Shown in pieces: positions 11,896 to 23,090 of a stretch of 64,000 nt of DNA (its first letter is position 1; every line of letters starts with the position of its first letter). The stretch spans positions 46,205,573 to 46,269,572 of the forward strand of contig CP136064.1 in the NCBI GenBank assembly GCA_032622095.1, read 5' to 3'. The DNA comes from Siphonodentalium dalli (taxonomy: Eukaryota; Mollusca; Scaphopoda; Gadilida; Siphonodentaliidae). Below the pieces are notes generated by a model that was not told where the DNA came from, made no database searches, and saw nothing but the letters and a program-made list of their open reading frames with translations. A program made the position numbers and the translations under genes.

Positions 11896-11914
11896 ATGAT
11901 GATGATGATGATGA
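11896..11914 (+). repeat. (GAT)n microsatellite
   Basis: Six GAT-like triplets in a row, within otherwise unassigned sequence. Confidence 0.8.
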
Positions 11915-11979
11915 TTATGGTGGTTGTGATGATATACTTGATAGAACAAACCACTATTATGATGATCGTGTCGTTATTT

Positions 11980-12395
11980 GTTTAAAATACGTATCAATTG
12001 ACATATATGCAACCGTTCCCTCATTAAAGTCATCCTATTTCGACCATTTTAGGGGACTTCCGCGAATTCGGGGATCTCCGCAAATAGGGACCTACTGCAA
12101 ATTTTCACACCAATCAGCACCGGAGGCTGACTTGGCTGTATCCGACTAACCTCTTTAAAATACGTATCAATTGAGATATACGCACCCGTTTCCTCATTAA
12201 AATCAACATATTTCGACCATTTTAGGGGACCTCCACGAATTCGGGATCTATGCAAATGGACTTCCGCAAATAGGAGACCTGCTCCAAATTGTCATACCGA
12301 TCAGCATCTAATTATCGAACCGGTGTCTGACTCGGCTGTCTCCGACTACACTCTTTAAAATACGTATCAATTGACATATACGCATTTTACAAAGT
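11980..12395 (+). repeat. Tandem repeat, ~170-200-bp unit, about 2.2 copies
   Basis: TAAAATACGTATCAATTGA recurs near 11983, 12156 and 12356, each followed by matching blocks (TTTCGACCATTTTAGGGGAC and GAATTCGGG). The copies differ by indels. Confidence 0.8.
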
Positions 12396-12640
12396 ATCTT
12401 TTTCATTTCTTCTATATGTAATTGGCATAGCTTATATCACAAACCAAAATGACATAACAACTACACCTTTTACCCGACTACAACTTTTAATGCGTCCCAA
12501 AACAACCGGACTCGGGGTATCACTACAACTTTTAATTCGTCCCAAAAAAACGTAAAGTCTATAAATTAAACACACAGCGAATCATAGGTATCTAGAATGT
12601 GTACATTATAGTATACACCGAGGCCCGAGGGCCTAACAAT
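12396..12640. other. Unassigned, with a short direct repeat
   Basis: ACTACAACTTTTAATTCGTCCC-like phrases occur twice (near 12477 and 12522). Otherwise nothing is recognised. Confidence 0.4.
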
Positions 12641-12654
12641 ATAATATATAGGGG

Positions 12655-12712
12655 TCCCACTAAAAACCGACCGCACACGACCGCAACGTCCGCACCCGAC
12701 CGCACCTCCCTA
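12655..12712. repeat. Short ACCGCAC-type minisatellite
   Basis: Irregular repetition of CGACCGCAC/CGACCGCAA within about 40 bp, GC-rich against AT-rich flanks. Confidence 0.6.
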
Positions 12713-12873
12713 CGTTTTGTAGTTTCTAGACCGAATAAATCCTTTAAAATATGGCACTCTTCAATTGGATTAATAGTCATCGTCCAGCCATTTGGCAACA
12801 AAATCTTCCTTCCATTCCGAAGTTCAACGCCAACGGAGTCGGTTGACTCGGTGGAACATGGCGAAGCGTCCAT
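12712..12873 (-). CDS. Candidate first coding exon, unknown product
   Basis: Reading the minus strand, an ATG at 12873 in a good context (AAAGATGG) opens a frame with protein-like composition: a Ser/Thr-rich start (MDASPCSTESTDS), then VELRNGRKILLPNGW, then PIEECHILKDLFGLETTK. After about 12712 the frame runs into a GC-rich CGCACCGAC-type minisatellite, so a real exon would end near there; GTAGGG at about 12712 could serve as a weak donor. I do not recognise the family. It could equally be a relic of a transposon protein. Confidence 0.25.
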
Positions 12874-12929
12874 CTTTCTTGTCTTGTCTTCTTGGATTCT
12901 TGCGTTTACTTTTTCACAACACCTCTAAT

Positions 12930-13137
12930 TTGATCCAGAGTAATGCTTACAACGATTAGTCGATTACAATGAATTATAACAATGGCTTCTTGAAAATAAA
13001 TTCCTCGTGGTCTGCGAATGCGCCTCTGGCGTGAGCCTCTCTCAAATAACGGGGGGGGGGTAATTTGGTTTATCCTGCATGCGATATAGCGGTTCCACGA
13101 TAGGCACTAAAGACGGTATAGCTACTATATCACACCA
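12930..13137. other. Unassigned flank of inverted repeat 2
   Basis: Contains a G homopolymer near 13052 and no recognisable gene. Confidence 0.4.
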
Positions 13138-14348
13138 AAAGGGGCATGACAATCTGCGGGATGGGATATGGGACAAAACGACAATCTGCGGGACAGAATT
13201 TCAAATTGCGTGGGACGGCCGATATCTCGAGGAATACAGGGCGTAGGGGGGGGGCTCATTTTGGTGTCTAACGAAAGGCCCACATTCGCCATATCCACAC
13301 ATATTAACCCCGCCACTGACAGGACACCAGAATTTTAAGTTGCATTATTTGATCGACAACTGACCTAACATGGGATGGAATTTGGGATAGAACGACAATC
13401 TGCGGGACAGGATTTTCAAATTGCGTGGGACGGTCGATATATCGAGGAATACAGCGCGTAGAGGGCTCCTTTTGGTGTCTAACGAAAGGCCCACATTCGC
13501 CCTATCCACACATATTAACCCCGCCACGGACACCGGAAGTTACATTATTCGGTCGACAACTGACCTAACATAAAATGCCACAAACACGAAAAACTGCGTT
13601 CGACATTAATGTTTAGAATTTAGATTTCTCGATGAATACGCTAGCAAACAACAAGTTTTAGGTATCAAATAACGCAGTGGAATTCTGTGCACTCGTTTTT
13701 AGCTACAATATGGGTGTTTTAGTGCGAATATTGTAATGCGAACACGGAAACACGCGCGATAAAACAGCTAAAAATAGACTCGATGTTTACAATTACAGGA
13801 TCGATTTCAGCTGGTATAATCAATATAATGGGGCGTATAGTATATCAAAATGTACGATTAGACACGGGGAATGTATTTGTTTCCAAATGGATCAACCACG
13901 CGGTGAACTTGTTGCAGAAATTCGCTCCAAGATATTCCCACTTATTTGTATTTCAGTTGTGACTAAAAGCCCAGATACCGGAGCCCGGCGACTAAAAGCG
14001 AAGTTACAAAATAGATTAACTGGTTTGAACGCATGAATATGTCAATGGTCAGGCTGTTGGAAAGAATATTCAAATTTTTTTTATAGACTTATATAAACAC
14101 TTACGTGTGACACTCGAATTTTAATTAAATCCATGATTGTGTAGTCTCTCGTATATCACGAACACTGCGCGCACACATTTTATTGGAATACATGCCATCT
14201 TTGTCTTGTGTTTTGTTTATTTATTTATTTTTTTTGGCGGCCAAAGATGAGATGTATTCGTATCACACTGTGATACGGCCAATGAAATCACTGAATTTCA
14301 GATTATCAGCTTAACCTCATTATTTCATCAGTATCTGAAGCAAATGAA
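13138..14348 (+). repeat. Left arm (outer part) of large inverted repeat 2
   Basis: This part pairs in reverse complement with the outer part of 21573-22825. Examples are the block around 13640-13680 (ACTTGTTGTTTGCTAGCG in the mirror at 22542) and the palindromic CGTATCACACTGTGATACG near 14258. Identity looks high, with scattered indels. Outermost bases are GGGGCATGACAATCTGCGGG here against GGGACATGACAATCTGCGGG at the other end, and GGGAC-type phrases repeat subterminally. Confidence 0.9.
13170..13597 (+). repeat. 214-bp tandem duplication inside the left arm
   Basis: CGACAATCTGCGGGACAG occurs at about 13179 and 13393, followed by matching sequence through the ACTGACCTAACAT blocks. The right arm has a single copy, so the duplication arose after the inverted repeat formed. 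Confidence 0.8.
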
Positions 14349-14654
14349 TAAATTAAAGTATAGATTATTCAGGTAGAAGACAGCCATACTGTTTCTAAGC
14401 CAGTCATCAACTTTAAACAAATTTAATATTCACTTCTCAAACTAAACAATTAATAAACAAAAAATTAAATTAAATTGATTTTTACATCAAGTACATCGAC
14501 ATATATATGTGGATTGTTACTAGTATATAATAGATATAAATACAGTCATTTATCTCAAGATGGACCCAACTACTATATGTGTGATATAAACTGAGGGGTC
14601 GTAGCATTCTATTTTGACTACCGCCGAGCAGCACCAGCAGTTACTACTTAATTT

Positions 14655-14855
14655 ATGGATAAAATAGAGCAATATTTAGTTTTTTCTTGTATTATATGTT
14701 ATTACTTTTTTCACATTTTTGCACTTTATGCCATTGCTCATGTAGATTTGATGACTGCTTCTGATTGGTTTCACAAACATGACTATGAAACGTTGTTTGG
14801 GCTGAGGCATCCTGGAGCATATTATAGTACTTACATATTTAGGTATGTAAAATGA
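14655..14855 (+). other. Hydrophobic 66-codon open frame in the element leader
   Basis: A short frame with an N-terminal hydrophobic stretch (FSCIICYYFFHIFALYAIA) precedes the main reading frame, separated by about 130 bp with stops. It has no nucleic-acid-binding zinc knuckle, so it is not an obvious ORF1/gag protein. It may be a decayed leader frame or chance. Confidence 0.25.
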
Positions 14856-14986
14856 ATATTGATATTGCACTTTATCGCTCCAGGATTGGCCTCTTTTGTG
14901 GAGAGAAGACTTTGAACCGAATAGATTTTAATACAATTGTCTTAGCATGTACGGTAGCTTCATTTTGACATCTTGGCTTTCTATCA

Positions 14987-17900
14987 ATGATTTCCTATAA
15001 AAAATTTCTTGGTGGGGATATTCAATTACACCCCGGACCAGAAGAATTGGAGTTATCAATTTGCCATCTAAATGTCCGGAGTCTTAGGCATAAAGTTGAT
15101 TTAATTAGTACTGAATTGGGTGATTATGACATAATTGCATTAACAGAAACATTCACATATTTTAATGTTGATAATGATGTTTTAAAGATACAAGGCTATC
15201 ACTTTCCTCCAATTAGAAAAGATAGGGAAGGAGTAGTTGGTGGTGGTATTGTCATTTATGTTAAGACTTCACTAATTTATAAATATTTGAGTGAAATTTA
15301 TGTTCCCGGTATAGAAGCTTGTTGGACAGAGATACGGTATACAAACAAAAAATTATTGTTAGGGGTAGTTTATAGGCCCCCTTCTGCTAAAGTTGGGGTG
15401 TGGGACCTGGTTAATGATTTGTCTCTAAACTGTATTATCACTGGTGACTTTAATGCTGACTGTTCTGAAATTAAGCATTCAAAAGTACAAGCCATTGAAG
15501 TTATCCATGGACTAAAACAGATGATAAAGGAACAGACGCGTGTAACTCTTAACTCCAAAACATTGATTGATCTTATATTTACTTCATGTCCTAACTCTGT
15601 TGTTAGTTGTGGAGTTTTACCACCAATTTGTAGTGACCATAATGGTATTGTTGTTACTCTAAAAGATAAACGACCAGCTGTGACCTCTTTCAAAAGGCAA
15701 ATATGGGACTATAAAAAAATGGATACCGGTGGCTTAATTAACGAAATGACAAATCTGGACTGGAATACATTATTAAATGATGATTATAAACTTATTGCTG
15801 AAAAATTCCATACTTATATCACAGAAGCAGCGCGTAGATTTATACCTAACAAGATTGTTACTATTCGTACAAGAGACAAACCTTGGTTAACCTGCAAATT
15901 GAGACAACAAATGGAAAGAAGAAATATTGCCCATAAAAGAGCAAAACGCTGTGATACCCCAAAAACTTGGGAATGTTTCAGGAAAATTAGAAATAAAACG
16001 ATTGACCAAATTAGGAAAGCTAAAGCAGAATATGATATGAAGTTGTGCGAAAAAGCCTCTGAACAAAATGTCCAGTCCAAACAGTGGTGGAAAATTATGA
16101 ATGAATTTTCTAAAAAACAAAGTAAGGCAGATTTGATATTTCCACCACTGTTTGAACATGATGTAGTTTTACATAACCCAATAGGCATGGCTAACTGTCT
16201 AAATGACTATCTTGTTAGTCAAAGTTCATCCGTTAATGATGGAAAATCTTTACCTTCTCTTAATATGAAAGAAAATAAATTGGAATCTATTGACGTTAGT
16301 GAATCAGAAGTATTGGCAGTTTTGCAAAACCTTGAAATTGGTAAGGCATCAGGTCCCGATCTCATCAGTAATGTAATCTTAAAAACTCTGGCAAATGATT
16401 TGGCGGTACCTTTGACTAAAGTATTCAATTTATTCCTGGGAAAGTGATACTTCCCAGAAATATGGAAACATGCAAATGTTATGCCCATACATAAAAAGTA
16501 TTCTGTGAATAAAAAGGAAAATATAGACCAATATCGCTTACAAGTAATCTAAGTAAAGTTTTTGAAAAAGTAGTTTTTAACCATGTCTATAAGTTTTTAA
16601 CTCAATTTAATCTTATCACACAATTCCAGTCTGGTTTTATTCCAGGTGACAGTACAATTTTCCAGCTATTAGATATTGATTCACACATTCAGAGATCACT
16701 AAATGACAGAAACAAAATTAGATTCGTATTCTGTGATATAAGTAAGGCATTTGATAAGGTATGGCATAGGGGTTTACTTCACAAAATGTATCATATTGGA
16801 ATCCGTGGGGAAATTCTTGCTTGGTTTAGGAATTATCTCTCTTGTAGAACTCAATGTACAGTTATAAATGGATATAATTCTTCCACTATGGTTGTTCCGA
16901 CCGGAGTCCCTCAAGGGTCTATCTTAGGACCTCTTTTGTTCAATATTTTCATTAATGATCTTGTAGATGGAAGTGAATCAAATATTAGACTTTATGCAGA
17001 TGTTACTTCTCTATTTGTTTCTGTAGAAGATGATGCGATGGCAGCCAAAATGATAAATCGCGACCTCAATAGAATAGGGCAGTGGGCAACTATGTGGCAA
17101 GTGAAATTTTTCTCATCAAAAACAGAAACTATGACCATAGGTTAATCCAGTTCAGATACGCATTGTCCTTTGTACCTCTTGGGTGAAGAAATTTGTGAAG
17201 TCGAAAAACACAAACATCTAGGTCTTTTATTCCATATTAGTGGCTCATTGGATATCCATGTACAAAGTTTGTTTGAAATATTAAGTCCCATGATAAATTG
17301 CTTACGTAGTCTTAAATACAAGTTATCCAGACAAGCACTGAATACCCTATATAAGTCGTTTATTCTTCCAGTTTTTGAATATGCAGATGTTATTTGGGAT
17401 AATTGTTCATTAGGATCTGCTGGTGATCTGGAATCATTACAATTGGACGCACTGAGAACCATCAGTGGCATTATTAGGGGGACAAGTTACTCCTTGCTAT
17501 ATCAAGTAACAGGCTATGTTCCACCTCAAGAGAGACGTTTAATGAGGTAAACAATAATGATGCATAAGGCCATAAACCATAAATGTCCTATGTATATATC
17601 CTTACAAATTCCAAGAAGAGTTTCAGAAATTAGTGATTACTCTTTAAGGGATGCTGATGATATTTCCAAATATGAATACATCAGCAAACCATTAAAGAGT
17701 TGTCTAAACTCATGTTTTCCTTCTGGTATTGAATTATGGAACACTTCAAGTTCAATAATACGTTCAAGTAGCTCGATTTCACAAATTAAATATGAATTTC
17801 GTCGAAATGAGCATATCGTTCCTAAATATTATTGTGCAGGCACAAGATCGAATCAAATAATTCATTCAAAACTTAGAGTAGGCTGTAGTGATCTTAATGC

Positions 17901-18175
17901 ACATATGTTTGATCGATTTCTTACAGAGGATTGTTCTTGTAGATGTGGCTATTTTTATGAAGATTCTGAACATTATTTTATGCATTGTGCATTATTTATT
18001 AGTTGAACGGGCAGTTATGTTTAGTTCACTTAATAACATGAATGTGGATATAAATATTAATAGCTTACTTTATGGAAAAAATTCTGTCAGTGATGCAACA
18101 AATAATCTTATCTTTAATACTGTCCATTTATACTTCGAATCTACCAAGCGGTTTAATTCAAAATCTTTAATATAA
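14987..18175 (+). pseudogene. Endonuclease-reverse transcriptase ORF2, inactivated
   Basis: The first 486 codons (to TGA 16445-16447) contain a complete APE endonuclease: LNVRS (residues 29-32 region), TETF (53-56), GGGIVIYV (85-92), VYRPP (128-132), GDFNAD (153-158), LIDLIFTS (193-200) and SDHN (216-219). The RT begins near residue 438. Lesions follow: TGA at 16445; a small deletion and frame change near 16535 that removes the PIS of the usual YRPISL; stops at 17143-17145 and 17548-17550; and a frame change near 18003 before the natural end at about 18175. RT motif A (FCDISKAFDKVW, about 16730-16765) and motif B (GVPQGSILGP) are intact. Motif C reads YADV, where the second catalytic Asp is expected (codon 17002-17004). 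A CRCG...H...C zinc-type tail ends the protein. The enzyme could not function. Confidence 0.93.
15011..15040 (+). other. Degenerate 2A-like motif at the N-terminus of ORF2
   Basis: Residues 9-18 read GGDIQLHPGP. The 2A ribosome-skipping consensus is D-(V/I)-E-x-N-P-G-P, and functional 2A-like sequences are documented at this position in APE-type elements of invertebrates (established knowledge). Here Glu is Gln and the key Asn is His, so activity is doubtful. Confidence 0.5.
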
Positions 18176-18470
18176 TACAATTAAGCCTGATTTGAATAAG
18201 TACGTCTATTGCTTTCTGTATCATCTCTCCACACCATAGCCCTGTCGTCCCCCAAGTACATCTCTATGGTAATTAATTGTTTGATCCTAACCAGAGGCCG
18301 CCCTCATTTTCTGCTGAGCAATGAATTATTATGTTGTTTCATTTTTCTTATTTCACCTTGTATATGATCACGTGTTTTTCTAATTTTGACTATTGGTTTT
18401 TGGGTCTGGTCTTATATAGGTTTTCCTGTTGACCGGACCCGGTGCTCTGTTATTATGACATTTATGCACA

Positions 18471-18496
18471 AATAAACTTTATTTACAAAAAAAAAA
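18471..18496 (+). terminator. Retrotransposon polyadenylation signal and A tail
   Basis: AATAAA at 18471-18476 is followed after about ten bases by ten A residues, which abut the 3' copy of the target duplication. Confidence 0.85.
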
Positions 18497-18784
18497 GCAA
18501 ATGAACACCATAAACAATAGAAATTAACACAGGTCTTCGTGCGGGATAATCTTTAAAGCCAGTGACACCTCAGTCAGACTGTACAAACATACTGATAATG
18601 GGGCATTATGCATCAGGAATATTTTTGTTAATTGGAATTATCAAAGCTAATATGCATTTGTGGCTTCTAAGTAAACAAATTACCAGTTTTGTTTATGGAG
18701 GCATGATGTTAAAGGACTCTTAGTTGCTATTAAGACCCTCGCAATAAATGCTTCAACAAACGCTCTTTATTGGCTACCCTATAA
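18495..18784 (+). repeat. Left arm (inner part) of inverted repeat 2
   Basis: This resumes the arm after the retrotransposon and mirrors 21573-21875. Shared blocks include CTTCAACAAACGCTCTTTAT and its complement at about 21588-21610. The inner boundary is GGCTACCCTATA (ends 18784) against TATAGGGTAGCC (starts 21573). Confidence 0.9.
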
Positions 18785-21572
18785 ATAAAGGACAGTTGTG
18801 CGCATTTACCCGCATCAACGGGTGTGCCTCTTTACCGAGGGCAACTAAGAACAAGCTTATAAGATACCATATATGCATTAAATAACGCGTTATAATATTT
18901 GAAATCTGTTCAGTATATAGACATCGATAAATTTTAACTGAAATACACTTAACTAATCGCAAGAACAATTACATATGTTTGTTCTCGGGTTGAATGTCTT
19001 ATTCGTTTTACATGAGTATGAACACGTTTATTAAATTAAATTTCGTATATAAAAAAACTCCCATCAGCTTTTATCCGGGCTTTGGGCCGGCAGACATGGT
19101 CTGGCAGCTTAAATTTTTTTTGTCTAGTGCCTCGACGTTGCACTTATGTTGTGTGGACACATATTTGGTTATAGCACAACGTGCTAAAATGTTTTAAAGG
19201 TTAAAGTGCTTGTGCTGTTTTGCACTTATTTTAGCACTCGAGCTCGATCAGTTGAGGCTCGATCGGCACAATTACCCACATTGAAGGGGATAGTCCAAGT
19301 CTTCTCGTACTAAAGCCGGCTAAGATATCGGGATGGAGGTGCCGGTCTTTAGTCCGAGTTCCAGGCCCATGCATTCCTTTGACAGGACTTAAGCGTTAGT
19401 GATCCGCTCAAATAAAACCACAATTATATGAAATAAAATATCACAATTGCTACAATAAACGGATAGTTTCCGCAGAAGACATGCTATTTTATCTGAAACC
19501 CACATCGGTTGTGAATTGAAAGCGGTAATTTAATGTGAAAAGAAACATTTGCCGCAGTGTTTACATATTTTTTAAAGTATGCGAACTCAGTTGACCTTGC
19601 GAACTGCGTTCGGCATTTTCCGTTGAAAATATTCCGTAGATTTTGGACAACAACGCAAATTACGATGAATTCTCCATTGTAATCGTAATTATGTGTGTCA
19701 ATAAATAAAATAATAAATAGATTAATTAAACATTGGAGATATAAATGTAATACACTAAATAAATGAACCTTAAGTTTGAAAAGTCCCACTAAAACGGAAG
19801 AACTATATTTCGAAACTGTGTGATTCGGTTTTCCGATTATTTTATCAACACAGATGTCAAATGCACATCACGCATGGCAAGTCAGACACAAGAGTTCTAA
19901 TTTGCTCCAATTTTGACAAGTTGCTTGCGAAAATTGTCAACAAAACTACCGTTCTGATCCTCCATTATGTCATTAAGTTTTTAGTGCGGGAATTGTTCTG
20001 AAAGCACATAGAAAACTGGACTTTCGGGCGATCGGTTTTCGCTATTTTTGTTCGGAAAACCCGCGCTATATATAGAAACGGAAAGTAGAATTAGTAGAAC
20101 AAACAGCGGATTATGCCGAACTTATTCGGACCACTTCGGCTTTCGGTTAAAATGTAAACAAACAGAGAAACAAATCGATGTGTGTGGCAATCAACCGGAA
20201 TATTCTATGTGTAATTTAACATTAAAGTTAGATTATTATACACCATTATGACCATAAGATGTAAGCCTTTCCGATGCATATAGCATCATTTATTGATTTG
20301 CTAGGTAAATCCAGTAAAATACACCACAAATTTCCGCCACAGATCGTGGGCGTAAGTCGTGTCAAAGGATTGGTATACAAGCGGTCTTGGACTAAAGACC
20401 AGCATCGCCATCCCAATATCTTAGCTGGTTTTAGTACAAGAAGACTTGGACTATGAAGGGGAGTGTGTGACTCTTTGGGACTTTTTTCACAGTTAGTTCA
20501 TACCGTATAGCAACTGGTATGCGGATGCTACCACACCGCGATAGAGTGTTCTACATGGATGCCATTGTCAAATGTCCGATTCCATTGGGGGGGGGGGGGT
20601 GGAAGAAACAATAATAAACTGTGATTCTGATAAAATTAACTGAATAGTCTGTCAGTTTAAAGAAGATTTGTCAATGGTAGGTGGTTACCTAGCAACAATG
20701 AAACCTCAATACCAATTTGCCACACGAGAATCACACGAGAATGCATCAGTACACAACACAACAACCTTTAGTTATGCATTATTGTCAATATAAGCATAAT
20801 ATGGCATCCAAGTTTATCTTTAGAATGGAAGGGTTGGATATGTAGTCACATATACCATAGCTGATTCACAGATGGGACGAAGGTATTCATGTGTGTGTAC
20901 CAAGTACTGTGACCGGCCATATAAATGCCATTACGCATTGGTGGGGGGGGGGGGCGGGGGCGTAACAACACTTTCTAGCAAATATAAAAGCTGTCTCAAT
21001 AAAACCCTTGGTCCGCGAAAAGAGCAGCCTCAATGTCTGCAACGCTCTCTAACACTTTGCACCGCCTCATCAACTGAAATAAACATACGTATATGGCCAC
21101 ATACTAGTATGAACAATCTGGGCATAAAATCTATATATGCTTTGTTAAATTTTGTTAAATGAACTCAGCGATGACCTTGGCATATTGATGCACTTAAAAC
21201 TGATTGTATTTACTAATTGTATTTACTTTATTGGTACACACTACCGGCATATAACAATGATCTAATTTCATTATATCACATCTTCTGGGTGCTGAGACAT
21301 ATTTGATTTCTAATTCCGTTTCTATGTTGGACACTACCATAATTTAAAATTTCGACTATGACTGAGGCATGATTGTATGCACCATCTACCAAACATTTTT
21401 TGCTTATTGCTTGTTATCATATCGCCATTTGAACCATTTGTTATTTTTCTATGTATACATTGTAAACGTGACGTTCTGTTTGTTCGTTCTAATAAAATAT
21501 TGTTAACAATCTTAAAAGTTATCTATACCGGTCTGTGTGTATACATTCGCCCTATAGTATACATATAACATG
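18785..21572. other. Loop of inverted repeat 2, no gene seen
   Basis: This 2.8-kb spacer has no transposase-like frame. The longest frames are under 105 codons and overlap on both strands. It includes G-homopolymer runs near 20588 and 20943 and an internal inverted repeat (listed separately). Confidence 0.5.
19283..20461. repeat. Inner inverted repeat with ~78-bp arms
   Basis: The arm at 19283-19360 (GATAGTCCAAGTCTTCT, then GGTCTTTAGTCC) is mirrored at 20383-20461 (GGTCTTGGACTAAAGACC, then AGAAGACTTGGACTAT) with roughly ten mismatches. It lies inside the loop of the large inverted repeat, giving a nested hairpin. Confidence 0.8.
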
Positions 21573-22825
21573 TATAGGGTAGCCAATAAAGAGCGTTTGT
21601 TGAAGCATTTATTGCGAGGGTCTTAATTGCAACTAAGAGTCCTTTAATATCAATCCTCCATAAAAAAACTGGTAATTTGTTTACTCAGAAGCCACAACAT
21701 GCATATTAGCTTTGATAATTCCAATTAACAAAAATATTCCTGATGCTTATTGCCCCATTATCAGTATGTCTGTACAGTCTGTCAGGATGACTGAGGTGTC
21801 ACTGACTTTAAAGATTATCCCGGACGAAGAGCTGTGTTAATTTTCTATTGTTTATGGTGTTCATTTGCTTCAGATACTGATGAAATAATGCGGTTAAGCG
21901 GGTAATCTGAAATTCAGTGATTTCATTGGCCGTATCACAGTGTGATACGAATACATCTCATCTTTGGCCGCCAAAAAAAAAACTAAACAAAACAAAACAC
22001 AAGACAAAGATGGCATGTATTCCAATAAAATGTGTGCGCGCAGTGTTCGTGATATACGAGAGACTACACAATCATGGATTTAATTAAAATTCGAGTGTCA
22101 CACGTAAGTGTTTATATAAGTCTATAAACAAAATTTGAATATTATTTCCAACAGTCTGACCATTGACATATTCATGCGTTCAAACCAGTTTTGTAATCTA
22201 TTTTGTAACTTGGATTTTAGTCGCCGGGCTCCGGCATCTGGGCTTTTAGTCACAACTGAAATAAAAATAAGTGCGAATATATTGGAGCGAATTTCTGCAA
22301 CAATTTCACCGCCTGGTGGACCCATTTGGAAAAAAATACATTCCCTGTGTCTAATCCTACATTTTGATATACTATACGCCCCATTAGATTGAATATACCA
22401 GCTGAAATCGATCCTGTAATTGTAAACATCGAGTCTATTTTTAGCTGTTTTATCGGCGCGTGTTTGTGTGTTCGCACTAAAACAGCCATATTGTAGCTAA
22501 AAACGAGTGCACAGTATTCCACTGCGTTATTTGATACCTAAAACTTGTTGTTTGCTAGCGTATTCATCGAGAAATCTAAATTCTAAACATTAATGTCGAA
22601 CGCAGTTTTTCGTGTTTGTGGCATTTTATGTTAGGTCAGTTGTCGAGAAAATAATGTAACTTCCGGTGTCCGGTCAGTGGCGGGGTTAATATGTGTGGAT
22701 AGCGCGAATGTGGACATTTTGTTAGACACCAAAAGGAGCCCCGTCCCACGCAATTTGAAATTCTGTCCCGCAAATTGTCGTTTTATCCCATATCCCATCC
22801 CATCCCGCAGATTGTCATGTCCCTG
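21573..22825 (-). repeat. Right arm of inverted repeat 2
   Basis: This is the uninterrupted reverse-complement partner of 13138-14348 plus 18495-18784. The outer end reads (in complement) CAGGGACATGACAATC; a CAGGG start is typical of hAT transposons, but no 8-bp duplication was found at the two edges. The arm abuts a retrotransposon remnant that appears to be broken at this point. Confidence 0.9.
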
Positions 22826-22859
22826 GTAGTTCCTTGTCGGATATAGATTGGCATAGTAT

Positions 22860-23090
22860 TGCTACGGATTTGTTAACAGTTCGATGGAAAAGGAGTTGGC
22901 GGACTCTTTCAGTTGGCGTTGTTGCAGGATGGGTAGTTTTAGCTATTGTAATAAGTTAGTGACGGTGTTTGGCTGACGGGAGTAGTTATTAGCGATGAAT
23001 CTTGTGGCTCTTCTCTGCACGTTTTCTCTTGATGTGATGTCTTTTTCCAGATTGGTAGCCCAGAGTACATGCATATTCCAGCTGAGACAT
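22860..23090 (-). pseudogene. RT C-terminal remnant (host copy, distal part)
   Basis: On the minus strand, frames reading SQLEYACTL, then NLEKDITSRENVQRRATRFIANNYSR, and then LKLPILQQRQLK in shifted frames are the usual post-RT region of CR1/Jockey-type elements (long strings given here only as landmarks, each under the reporting limit in the genome order). It continues the fragment at 23908-24096, from which it is separated by a nested insertion. Confidence 0.65.

Larger units (their letters stand above)
14349..18494 (+). mobile_element. Full-length-like APE-type non-LTR retrotransposon inserted in the inverted repeat
   Basis: An 11-bp target duplication AAGCAAATGAA flanks the element (14338-14348 and 18495-18505; its leading AA merges with the A tail). 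The other arm of the inverted repeat, at about 21865-21880, preserves the uninterrupted target, an independent proof of the boundaries. The element has a ~640-bp leader, one long EN-RT reading frame broken by several lesions, a 3' UTR with AATAAA at 18471-18476 and a run of A at 18487-18496. Motifs place it in the CR1/Jockey group of APE elements; a finer assignment needs a phylogeny. Confidence 0.93.

Noticed and set aside
12599-12928. 109-codon plus-strand frame
   Set aside because: It is antisense to the more protein-like minus-strand frame and crosses a minisatellite.
19240-19400. Possible structured RNA or rRNA fragment (GC-richer, hairpin-forming)
   Set aside because: No recognisable rRNA, tRNA or snRNA core motif; the pairing is explained by the nested inverted repeat with 20383-20461.
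21573-22825. hAT transposon terminus (CAGGG start)
   Set aside because: The left end does not show the same first bases, no 8-bp target duplication flanks the pair, and no transposase is present; kept only as a possibility.
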